DNA of 33,899 nucleotides from Balneolaceae bacterium. GTDB lineage: Bacteria; Bacteroidota; Rhodothermia; Balneolales; Cyclonatronaceae. The notes below the pieces were generated by a model. The model saw only the letters and a program-made list of their open reading frames with translations. It searched no databases and was not told where the DNA came from. Of the stretch, positions 14,831 through 21,663 are shown piece after piece (positions within the stretch are counted from its first letter, which is position 1; each line of letters begins with the position of its first letter). Both the position numbers and the translations under genes were made by a program. Where the stretch lies: assembly GCA_007694035.1 (NCBI GenBank), contig RECM01000169.1, forward strand, positions 1-33,899, in the 5' to 3' direction.

Positions 14831-16108
14831 CTATTTATTTCCCCAGAAAAACATCAGCGCCGGCAATATCTGCCCTTTCCACTGCCCCCACGAATGCCCC
14901 TGGTTCACCTCTTCATACCGCATATGCCACACATTCTCGGCCAGGATGTCACGGAATTCAACGGTCTCTTCCAGCCCGTCGTAGATGGTACCCACACTGA
15001 TGTACATCGACACCGGCCGCCGCGGCGATTCCCGGTACGACGCCATCAGCTCCGGCGACCTCCAGAACGACGGTGAGTGGATTGCCGCCCGGCCAAACGT
15101 ATATGGGAACGTGAGCACAGTATAGGCCGTGTTGATGCCGCCCATGGATGTGCCCATCAGAGCCCGGTCGCCATCGTAGGCGCTGGTGGCGAACATATCG
15201 TCGATGCCCGGCACCAGTTCACCGGCCAGGAAGGCCGCGTACCGGCGGTTCATCACAAATTCATTCTGCCGGCGGTTCTCGCCGGTGTAGGGATCGCGCG
15301 GATCGATGAAAACTGCCATCACCGGCGGGATAAGGCTGTCGGCGATTGCGTTGTCGAGCACAGTTACCATCCGCCCCATGTTCTCATCGGCATAATCCTG
15401 CCCGTCGGTCACGTACACTACCGGATAGGCGCTGGTCTCCATATACCCGTACGGAAAATAGATGTAGAAAGCGACCTCATACCCCAGTTCACTGCTCAGA
15501 TAGGTGTAGGGGGCGCTAAGCGAGCCGCGCTCAATATCGTAGCGTTCAACGGTTTCCACCGGCACCTCGTAGCAGGGCATGGCCAGCTCACTGTTCGGTC
15601 CAGCTCCGCCCCACTGCAGCGCAGAATTCGCCGGATCGATGATCCACTCGGTGCCATTCAGCACAATCTTGTAATCCACGCGCGCATCACAGGGCAGGTC
15701 CAGCTCAAAAAACCACACATCCGAACCGCCGATTCTCGTGCCCGCACCGGCCTCATCATCCCCGTTGCCCCAGCGGTTAAAATCGCCCCGCCAGTGCACC
15801 TGCGAGGCATTCCCCCTGTACAGAAAAAGCGCCCGCTCCTGCTCCGTAAAGGGGATGTTGCCGCCATCCCGCAACTCCCTTATGAGCTCGTTCATGGCCG
15901 CAGACTGCCGGGCAGCGTCATCGCCGGTGTTCCCGATATTCCCGTCCGGGGCGCCGGCCGGGGCAAGCCGTTTCAGCTCCGCCATCAGCTCATCAATACC
16001 GGCAAACCTGCCGGCATTATCCGTGTTTTGCGCTCTCAACACCCCAAACCATGCAAAAAACACAATGGCGGTCATACCCAGTACCAGCAGGATCCTGTTC
16101 ATAAACAA
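14831..16108 (-). CDS. Secreted esterase, alpha/beta-hydrolase (enterochelin-esterase-like, esterase D/IroE family)
   Basis: A 425-residue exported protein with a signal peptide (about residues 3-26, ending VLRAQ). Domain order is a low-complexity linker to ~85, a CBM48/E-set-like early beta domain (HWRGDFNRWG at ~105-114, DYKIVLNGTEWIIDP at ~145-159), then an alpha/beta-hydrolase domain from ~200. The nucleophile elbow is GTSMGG with Ser321, and the likely catalytic His is H405 in 'NQGHSWGQW'. This architecture is that of Fes/IroE-type and carbohydrate esterase 1-like enzymes. The substrate could be a ferric siderophore ester or an acylated polysaccharide; no siderophore or polysaccharide genes are nearby to decide. 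Monocistronic, convergent with the HD gene. Confidence 0.82.
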   Translation of the reverse strand: MFMNRILLVLGMTAIVFFAWFGVLRAQNTDNAGRFAGIDELMAELKRLAPAGAPDGNIGNTGDDAARQSAAMNELIRELRDGGNIPFTEQERALFLYRGNASQVHWRGDFNRWGNGDDEAGAGTRIGGSDVWFFELDLPCDARVDYKIVLNGTEWIIDPANSALQWGGAGPNSELAMPCYEVPVETVERYDIERGSLSAPYTYLSSELGYEVAFYIYFPYGYMETSAYPVVYVTDGQDYADENMGRMVTVLDNAIADSLIPPVMAVFIDPRDPYTGENRRQNEFVMNRRYAAFLAGELVPGIDDMFATSAYDGDRALMGTSMGGINTAYTVLTFPYTFGRAAIHSPSFWRSPELMASYRESPRRPVSMYISVGTIYDGLEETVEFRDILAENVWHMRYEEVNQGHSWGQWKGQILPALMFFWGNK

Positions 16109-16220
16109 TCAATTAAATTCATCGGGACGGCAATAAATATAACAACGATTTGATTCAATGAACACGTACCCCAAAAAACCACCCCGCTAAAAAATATCCG
16201 TCATCACAAATAAACCATCC

Positions 16221-16250
16221 ACAACCGCAACCGCAAATTCAAATTCAAAC
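16221..16250 (+). repeat. Five-unit hexamer array
   Basis: Five 6-base units that drift from ACAACC through GCAACC and GCAAAT to TCAAAC with no indel. It is short, but shows the same stepwise drift at fixed period as the longer arrays. Confidence 0.7.
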
Positions 16251-16368
16251 CCATATCCCATCCCTGTCGCCAAATCAATTCGGCCCAAGTATTCCATTCC
16301 TCCCCGATTTTCTCTATCATCCTCTGTCTAACCATGACCCAAACCGCGCAACTTACCTCAAAACAACC

Positions 16369-16408
16369 AGCTTATGAGCTCACGAGCTCAATAGCTTAAG
16401 AGCTTCCT
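16369..16408 (+). repeat. Five-unit octamer array abutting a start codon
   Basis: Five units of 8 bases each starting AGCT (AGCTTATG first, AGCTTCCT last). The next base is the A of the ATG at 16409. Same word family and period as 8318-8381, in front of an unrelated gene. Confidence 0.92.
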
Positions 16409-16753
16409 ATGTACTGGATCAAAAACGCCATTGTCGACATCCTCGTCACCATTACCATCATCGCTGCGGCCGTACTTCATGTGGAATGGCTGGAGTATGT
16501 GGTTACCGGCTACACCATTGTGCTGCTCGTGGCCAAGATCGTGATCATCGCAATGAACCAGATGCAGACGCTCATGAAGGGCCGCATCACGGATGTACCG
16601 GAATGGGCCTCGCATATGCTCTACGCCATCAATGTTACTGTGCTCGCGGTGTTCAGCTGGCCCGTAACCGCCACCATGTGGCTGGTAATCTGGTTCCTGT
16701 CGTACCTCACCTACAAGAAGGTGAGAGCGAAAAAAACACCCGCAAAAGCCTGA
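16409..16753 (+). CDS. Small membrane protein of unknown function
   Basis: A 114-residue protein with three or four predicted membrane helices (about residues 8-24, 29-50, 70-85 and 86-102) and a basic tail (KKVRAKKTPAKA). The loop 'NQMQTLMKGRITDVPEWASHML' separates the two helical halves. I recognise no family. Coding is supported by codon-like composition, the clean topology and a positive-inside C-terminus. The ATG directly follows the octamer array. The next gene on the same strand starts 72 bases later, so the two may be co-transcribed. Confidence 0.65.
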   Translation: MYWIKNAIVDILVTITIIAAAVLHVEWLEYVVTGYTIVLLVAKIVIIAMNQMQTLMKGRITDVPEWASHMLYAINVTVLAVFSWPVTATMWLVIWFLSYLTYKKVRAKKTPAKA

Positions 16754-16824
16754 TTTTTATTGACAGGCACACGGTCCGTTAACCGGGTCCGCCCCTGAAT
16801 TCACATATTCATCAAAAAGGTCTC

Positions 16825-17970
16825 ATGTCAGCCGTACTGATGCAATCGCCGCCATCCCCTACCGGAAATCGGATGTTCCGGTTCAGCATTGCCGTACTGT
16901 TACTGCTGATGATAATGCCCGTACTCGCATCTGCCCAGCGCCCGCTTCCCCGCGCCCTGTACATCATACAGCCCGGACCGGAAGTGCCCGGTTTCCCTGA
17001 GCACGCAGGGAGCCTCGAACTGATCTACAACAACAACGGATCCCGCCAGGCCTTCGTCAACTTCCTGCGCAGGGAATACAATGATTACGATGTGCAATAC
17101 ACCTGCGTGTACCTGATGGTGGAGACCAGCCACCTTGCCAACAAAAGCTACCGCGAAAACCTGGCCGGTCTGCTGCGCTTCTTCCGGAAAAACGGGGTGA
17201 ACCGCGTGGAGGCGATGTACTACCCGTCCGGGCGGGATCACAGCGATGCCGGCGGTGCAGCGGCCTTCGCCGAAGCGGTGCGAATGTTCAACGGGATGTC
17301 CGCCACGGCCGACAATCAGCCCGACAGGGTTAACCCACCGGATGGTGCCGGCCAGCGCGTGCACACGGCAAGTAAGGATGACGCCCGTTTCGACGCCCTC
17401 CATTTTTACCTGATGCCAAACCGGTACGAAACCTTCCGGAGCTTCGAAAACCGCCATTCACGGGCCAACCAGGAGCTTTTCGACCACATACTCGGCGAGA
17501 TGAAACAGGCCAGGGAGGCCGCCGGCAACATGCAGGTTGTGGTTACCGTTGATGCCGACTCCTTTTTCGGTGTGGGCGAAACGATCGTCTACTCCACCGG
17601 GATGTCGTTCGGAATCTCCATTTCGTCCATGGCCGACAAGGTGTCGGTAATGAATTACCGCGATTTTGCGACCGGCACCCGGCGTGCCGGCGACGGCAGC
17701 CAGACCGCAGGGCTGCTCCTGAACATCCGCCCGGTGCTGCATGTTCTTGGCCGTGATAATATCCGCGCCGACATGGTCGTGAACGCGGCTCCCTACCGCC
17801 ATCCGCGCTACGGCAACAAAAGTGGTTTCTCCTCCATCCCCGGCTACCGCGATGGCCGCTCGGGCCGCCGCGACCTGAACCGCCAGCTCCGCCGCACCGA
17901 ACGCTACCTCACCACCTCCGAACGCACCCTCCTCGACCACATATCCGTCTTCTACTACGGCGCCTGGTGA
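16825..17970 (+). CDS. Secreted protein of unknown function, possibly TIM-barrel glycosidase-like
   Basis: A 381-residue protein with a signal peptide that starts either at the first ATG or at an internal Met17 (MFRFSIAVLLLLMIM..., ending ASAQ). The ATG 16825 has AAAGG 6-7 bases upstream and is kept. The mature protein alternates hydrophobic strands and helices: 'FDALHFYLMPNRYETF' near 190, 'VVVTVDADSFFG' near 235, 'ADKVSVMNYRDFATG' near 270. This pattern recalls the barrel strands of GH18-like or other (beta/alpha)8 proteins, but no catalytic DxxDxDxE motif is seen, so the fold guess is weak. An invariant-family assignment is not possible. It ends in a basic, Arg-rich stretch. Confidence 0.65.
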   Translation: MSAVLMQSPPSPTGNRMFRFSIAVLLLLMIMPVLASAQRPLPRALYIIQPGPEVPGFPEHAGSLELIYNNNGSRQAFVNFLRREYNDYDVQYTCVYLMVETSHLANKSYRENLAGLLRFFRKNGVNRVEAMYYPSGRDHSDAGGAAAFAEAVRMFNGMSATADNQPDRVNPPDGAGQRVHTASKDDARFDALHFYLMPNRYETFRSFENRHSRANQELFDHILGEMKQAREAAGNMQVVVTVDADSFFGVGETIVYSTGMSFGISISSMADKVSVMNYRDFATGTRRAGDGSQTAGLLLNIRPVLHVLGRDNIRADMVVNAAPYRHPRYGNKSGFSSIPGYRDGRSGRRDLNRQLRRTERYLTTSERTLLDHISVFYYGAW

Positions 17971-17971
17971 A

Positions 17972-18034
17972 TAATGCCGTCAACCTTCAAGAGTGCGGAA
18001 CGAAGTGGAGCTCCTTGAAGAGTTGCCGGCATTA
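17972..18034. terminator. Imperfect long inverted repeat at a convergent 3' gap
   Basis: The left arm starts TAATGCCGTCAAC and continues TTCAAGAG; the right arm is the near-complement ending GTTGCCGGCATTA. It starts just after the stop of the 381-residue protein gene. It probably acts as a terminator or REP-type element; no long T-tract follows. Confidence 0.6.
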
Positions 18035-18085
18035 CACAGCGTGCAACCACACTAAAACTCAATCTAAACCAGGCTTTACCCCTAC

Positions 18086-18108
18086 CTTAGGGCATTCCAT
18101 GCCCTAAG
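18086..18108. repeat. Perfect 10-bp stem, 3-base loop
   Basis: CTTAGGGCAT and ATGCCCTAAG enclose TCC, in the gap between the convergent genes. It overlaps the left arm of the next inverted repeat by three bases. Confidence 0.85.
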
Positions 18109-18217
18109 ATTAAGCCACTCTTCAAGGTCTTCCGCTGCGCCCTTCGACTCCGCCCTTCCGCTGCGCTCAGGGCTCCGCTCAGGCCACGCTCCAGACTCTT
18201 GAAGGAGGCTTAATCTT
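18106..18217. repeat. 112-bp element bounded by inverted repeats
   Basis: AAGATTAAGCC (18106-18116) pairs with GGCTTAATCTT (18207-18217), and CTTCAAG (18120-18126) with CTTGAAG (18198-18204). The interior is GC-rich with internal repeats of CCGCTGCGC and AGGGCTCCGCTCAGG type. The right end covers the folA stop codon region. Confidence 0.8.
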
Positions 18218-18686
18218 GCTCTACTCTTTTGTATTCTACAAAAGAGTAGCCTTCGTGGTCTTCGCGGGAGGTTTCGTGCCAGGTTTTTCCGATGGAGGGG
18301 CGGTATTCGGGGAAAAAGGTATCGCCATCAAAGGTTTCGTGGACCTCGGTCACGATCATCTTGTCGGCCATGGGCAGCATCTGCCGGTAGATTTCGCCGC
18401 CGCCGATCACAAATACGAGGGGTTCATCGCGCAGGTAATCGAGCGCCTTTTCGATACTGTCGAATTGGGGCACATGGTCGTAGCTCCGGCTGGTAAGAAC
18501 AACGTTTTTGCGGTTGGGAAGCGGCTTTTCGCCCAGCTCTTCGAACACCCCGCGGCCCATAAGCACCGGGTGGCCGGTAGTGGTTTGTTTGAAATGCTTC
18601 AGGTCTTCGGGTATCCGCCAGGGCAGTTTGCCATCCTTGCCGATAACCAGGTTTTTATCGTGGGCGACTATGATTACCAGCTTCAT
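18210..18686 (-). CDS. folA: Dihydrofolate reductase
   Basis: A 158-residue type I DHFR that reduces dihydrofolate with NADPH in the folate cycle. The N-terminus 'MKLVIIVAHDKNLVIGKDGKLPWRIPEDLKHF' carries the Met20-type loop and the proton-donor Asp28. 'VIGGGEIYRQMLP' is the NADPH-binding GG motif, and 'VTEVHETFDGDTFFPEY' is canonical. The nucleotide-binding helix reads MGRGVFEELG where most enzymes have MGR(K/H)T-x-ES(I/L)G, so the usual Thr is Val. The start overlaps the thyA stop (ATGA), implying coupled translation; ThyA makes dihydrofolate, which FolA recycles. The last codons form a perfect 13-bp hairpin. Confidence 0.95.
   Translation of the reverse strand: MKLVIIVAHDKNLVIGKDGKLPWRIPEDLKHFKQTTTGHPVLMGRGVFEELGEKPLPNRKNVVLTSRSYDHVPQFDSIEKALDYLRDEPLVFVIGGGEIYRQMLPMADKMIVTEVHETFDGDTFFPEYRPSIGKTWHETSREDHEGYSFVEYKRVEQD
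18221..18249. repeat. Perfect 13-bp hairpin inside the folA 3' coding end
   Basis: CTACTCTTTTGTA (18221-18233) and TACAAAAGAGTAG (18237-18249) enclose TTC. On the gene strand it encodes the residues Y-S-F-V-E-Y-K-R-V just before the stop. Because it lies in coding sequence, the symmetry is achieved within an amino-acid constraint. Confidence 0.9.
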
Positions 18687-19531
18687 ACCGCCACTTCAAA
18701 CCGGATGCCCGGATGGTGCTGGTAGTCAACCAGTTCAAAATCGCCCAGTTCCAGCTCATCGATGGGTTTGTCGGCAATGTTCAGCTTTGGCAGAGGGAAC
18801 GGCTCACGTTTGATCTGCTCTTTCATCCCTTCAATGTGGTTTTCGTAGATGTGGGCATCCACGATCGTGTGGGCAAACGTGCCCGGCTCAAGCCCGGTCT
18901 GGCGGGCCATAATCATCGTGAGCGCCGAGTAGCAGGCAAGGTTAAACGGGATGCCCAGGGCGATATCGCCGCTGCGCTGGGTGAGATGGCAGTTCAGCCT
19001 GCCGTTGGCCACATTGAACACAAACAGGATGTGGCACGGAGGCAGGTTCATCTGCGGAAGCAGACCGGGATGCCATGCAGACACCACAATGCGGCGGCTG
19101 TGCGGATCCGTTTTCAGCAGGTCGATGGCGTTCTGAATCTGGTCGAACTCCCTTAGTTGCAGCCGGCTCTGCTTGATCAGGCCGCCATCGCCCTCGAGAT
19201 TGATTTCCTCTTCCTCCAGGTAAGGGTAACGCCTCCACAGTACAGGATAGATCGGGCCAACATGCCCGTCTTCATCGGCCCAGGCATCCCAGATATGACA
19301 GTCGTTCTCGTCGCGCAGCCAGCGCACATGGTCCTCGCCCCTCAGATACCAGAGCAGTTCAAGTATCACCGACCGGAAAATCACTTTTTTGGTCGTCAAC
19401 AGCGGAAAACCTTCCGCCAGATCCACCTTATAGAACTCGGCAAATGAGGAGATGGTATCCGTACCGGTCCGGTTATGTTTTCTCACTCCGTTTTCGAGTA
19501 CCCGCTTTACCAGGTCTGTATAAGCTTTCAT
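18683..19531 (-). CDS. thyA: Thymidylate synthase
   Basis: A 282-residue ThyA that methylates dUMP to dTMP with methylene-tetrahydrofolate. Visible motifs are LLTTKKV (45-51), ELLWYLRG, HIWDAW, the catalytic Cys166 in LPPCH, the phosphate-binding PHSRRI (143-148), QRSGDIALGIPFNLA (185-199) and the C-terminal EVAV. The loop usually written GPVYGxQWR is GPIYPVLWRRYP here (92-103): the tyrosine is kept, but the Gly and Gln are replaced. Translation is coupled to folA by the ATGA overlap. The gene lies downstream of ilvE, across a REP-like element, so it may have its own promoter in 19532-19615. Confidence 0.95.
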   Translation of the reverse strand: MKAYTDLVKRVLENGVRKHNRTGTDTISSFAEFYKVDLAEGFPLLTTKKVIFRSVILELLWYLRGEDHVRWLRDENDCHIWDAWADEDGHVGPIYPVLWRRYPYLEEEEINLEGDGGLIKQSRLQLREFDQIQNAIDLLKTDPHSRRIVVSAWHPGLLPQMNLPPCHILFVFNVANGRLNCHLTQRSGDIALGIPFNLACYSALTMIMARQTGLEPGTFAHTIVDAHIYENHIEGMKEQIKREPFPLPKLNIADKPIDELELGDFELVDYQHHPGIRFEVAV

Positions 19532-19559
19532 CGATTTTTTAAAAATTAAAAGTTTACAA

Positions 19560-19573
19560 CGTCATGCTGAGCG
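19560..19573 (+). repeat. Truncated REP-like element start
   Basis: CGTCATGCTGAGCG, the first 14 bases of the REP-like family, occurs alone here 58 bases before the full copy at 19618. Confidence 0.75.
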
Positions 19574-19617
19574 AATTGCCGCTACACCCACGCCATGCCA
19601 GGCGCAAGGCCCCTCAA

Positions 19618-19685
19618 CGTCATGCTGAGCGCAAGCCTGCACAGCAGGCTGCAGTCGAAGCACGTGGAGGCTTTTTAAAGCCTCC
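19618..19685 (+). repeat. REP-like element with terminator stem (copy 3)
   Basis: CGTCATGCTGAGCGCAAG, then the hairpin AGCCTGC / GCAGGCT (19634-19640, 19644-19650), then CAGTCGAAGCACGTG, then GGAGGCTTT / AAAGCCTCC (19666-19674, 19677-19685). Nearly identical to 14516-14585. It lies between ilvE and thyA and could separate them into two transcripts. Confidence 0.9.
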
Positions 19686-19741
19686 CAAAATCGCCCACAC
19701 AACCCTCCAGGTTTCACCAGGGCGGGGGGGAGAAAGAAAAA

Positions 19742-20815
19742 CTAAATCAAATGGCACCAGTTGTCGGGATCTTCGGCCTCGCCGTGGTGTATACCGGTAA
19801 TCGTATCGTACATCCTGCGGGCTATGGGACCCATTTTGTTGCGGTCAAGCTCGATTTCATGCCCGTCGTGATGGATGTGGCCTACCGGCGAAATTACTGC
19901 GGCCGTTCCGGATCCGAAAACCTCGGTAAGCTTGCCCGACTTGCCGGCATCGATCAGCTCGTCGATGCTCACCGGGCGTTCTTCCACCTTCATGCCCCAC
20001 TTTTTTGCAAGGAACAGCACACAGTCGCGGGTAACCCCGGGCAGTATGGTTCCGGCAAGGGGGGCCGTGACCAGCGTATCGCCAATCATAAAAAAGATGT
20101 TCATGGAGCCGACCTCCTCCACATACTTGTGCTCGAGCGCATCGAGCCATAATACCTGGGTATAACCACGCTGCCTGGCCAGCCATGCCGGGTAGATACT
20201 GTTCGCATAGTTGCCCGGCACTTTCGCCTCGCCCGAGCCGCCTTTAACGGCGCGCACATATTCGGGCATGGTGGTGAGGCTTACCGGGTTGATCCCCTCC
20301 GCATAGTAGTTGCCAACAGGGCCGGTGATGATATAAAACTTGTACGTATCGGAGGTTTTCAGCCCCAGAAATTCATCGGTTGCCACCACAAACGGACGTA
20401 TGTACAACGATTTGTACTTGTCTTTTGGCACCCACTCCCGGTCCATCTCGATCAGGTGCTCCATGGCGCTCATGAAGTACTCTTCAGGCACGGCAGGGAT
20501 GTTCATCCTGGCCGATGACCTCAGGAAACGCTGATAGTGCCGGTGCGGCCTGAAAATATTGGTCTGCCCGTCGCGGTACCTGAAGGCTTTCATGCCCTCA
20601 AACACACCCTGACCGTAGTGCAGAATGCTGGCCGACGGATGGATGGTTATAGGCCCGTACGGATAGATTTTCGGGGTGCTCCAGAATCCGTTGGCGTACG
20701 TCATTTCAAACATGTGGTCCGAGAATACATCCCCGAAACGAAGCGTGGAAAAATCAACCTTGTTTATGGATGAGACAGGTTTTCTCTCAATCTCAATGTC
20801 CGACAATTCAATCAT
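19742..20815 (-). CDS. ilvE: Branched-chain amino acid aminotransferase
   Basis: A class IV (fold type IV) PLP-dependent aminotransferase of about 357 residues that interconverts Leu, Ile and Val with their 2-oxo acids. The N-terminal 'HYGQGVFEGMKAFR' is the substrate/PLP pocket motif, and the PLP lysine is in 'GEAKVPGNYANS' (K198 from this start). 'EVGSMNIFF' and 'GTILPGVTRD' follow, and 'EVFGSGTAAVISPVG' is near the C-terminus. The length and N-terminal extension are those of the long BCAT group. An upstream in-frame TTG at 20833 is possible; I chose the ATG at 20815. The gene follows rnc in the same direction after a ~100-base gap. Branched-chain oxo acids can prime iso/anteiso fatty acids, which fits the fab neighbours. 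Confidence 0.93.
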   Translation of the reverse strand: MIELSDIEIERKPVSSINKVDFSTLRFGDVFSDHMFEMTYANGFWSTPKIYPYGPITIHPSASILHYGQGVFEGMKAFRYRDGQTNIFRPHRHYQRFLRSSARMNIPAVPEEYFMSAMEHLIEMDREWVPKDKYKSLYIRPFVVATDEFLGLKTSDTYKFYIITGPVGNYYAEGINPVSLTTMPEYVRAVKGGSGEAKVPGNYANSIYPAWLARQRGYTQVLWLDALEHKYVEEVGSMNIFFMIGDTLVTAPLAGTILPGVTRDCVLFLAKKWGMKVEERPVSIDELIDAGKSGKLTEVFGSGTAAVISPVGHIHHDGHEIELDRNKMGPIARRMYDTITGIHHGEAEDPDNWCHLI

Positions 20816-20912
20816 GCTGGGTATTGCTTTCAACTGCTGTTGTATCTGTTTGTTACTGTTAGCCCGGCTGGCCTAATATAGCTAAACTGACAGAACCGGG
20901 TAGCCTTTTTTC

Positions 20913-21659
20913 TCAGCTTTTACTCAATTTTTTAAGTGCTTCGGCAGCGGCGATCTGCTCGGCCCTCTTTTTGTTTTTTCCTTCGCCCTGCCCGTACCGG
21001 GTGCCGTTCAGATATACACCGACCACAAACGTTTTATTGTGATCGGGCCCCGATTCACGCATAACCCGGTATTCGGGCGTACTCAATTTCTGAGCCTGCG
21101 TGAGCTCGAGCAGGATGCTTTTAAAGTTGTCGTGCGTTACGGCAAGTACATCCAGATCAATGTATTTTTCGTACACGCCGATTACGAAATGCGCAGTCCA
21201 GTCAAAGCCTTTGTCTTTATACAGTGCCCCGATAACCGCCTCGAAAATATCGGAGAGCACACTGTCTTTCTGTTCAATTCCCTGTGTGCGTACCCGTTTG
21301 CCGACCTCGATCATCTGCGGAAGGCCCATTTCGTTTGCAAGGCTGGCCAGGGTGGGCTCCTTCACGAGCTTGGATCTCAGTTTGGTCATGAAACCTTCAT
21401 CATTCTGCGGGAAATTCCTGAAAATCAATTCAGTTACGATGAGGTCAAGAACTGCGTCGCCCAGAAACTCGAGCTGTTCGTAGGATTCGGTATGGGCCAG
21501 GCTTTCATCAACCAGGCTCGACCGGTGACGGAGGGCTTTCAGGTACAGATCAGGCTCATCAACCAGTTCGCCGATGAGCTTCTCGATGAACATGATTTTT
21601 TCGAGGGATGTCGGATCGAGCGATCTTTTATAAAAATACGCCTTCAGACGACGGATCAT
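20913..21659 (-). CDS. rnc: Ribonuclease III
   Basis: A 248-residue RNase III that cleaves double-stranded RNA in rRNA and mRNA processing. The catalytic domain shows the signature 'YEQLEFLGDAVLDLIVTE' with its acidic residues, and later 'DIFEAVIGALYKDKG'. The C-terminal double-stranded RNA-binding domain ends in 'GEGKNKKRAEQIAAAEALKKL'. I chose ATG 21659, four bases past the fabF stop; an in-frame GTG lies one codon upstream. Placement right after acpP-fabF is the usual order in many bacteria. Confidence 0.95.
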   Translation of the reverse strand: MIRRLKAYFYKRSLDPTSLEKIMFIEKLIGELVDEPDLYLKALRHRSSLVDESLAHTESYEQLEFLGDAVLDLIVTELIFRNFPQNDEGFMTKLRSKLVKEPTLASLANEMGLPQMIEVGKRVRTQGIEQKDSVLSDIFEAVIGALYKDKGFDWTAHFVIGVYEKYIDLDVLAVTHDNFKSILLELTQAQKLSTPEYRVMRESGPDHNKTFVVGVYLNGTRYGQGEGKNKKRAEQIAAAEALKKLSKS

Positions 21660-21663
21660 CACA

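Larger units (their letters stand above)
16109..16408. other. Divergent gap with hexamer and octamer arrays
   Basis: The gap lies between the esterase (-) and the small membrane protein (+). It is AT-rich near 16110-16200, then has a hexamer array at 16221-16250 and an octamer array at 16369-16408. No gene is seen. Confidence 0.6.
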
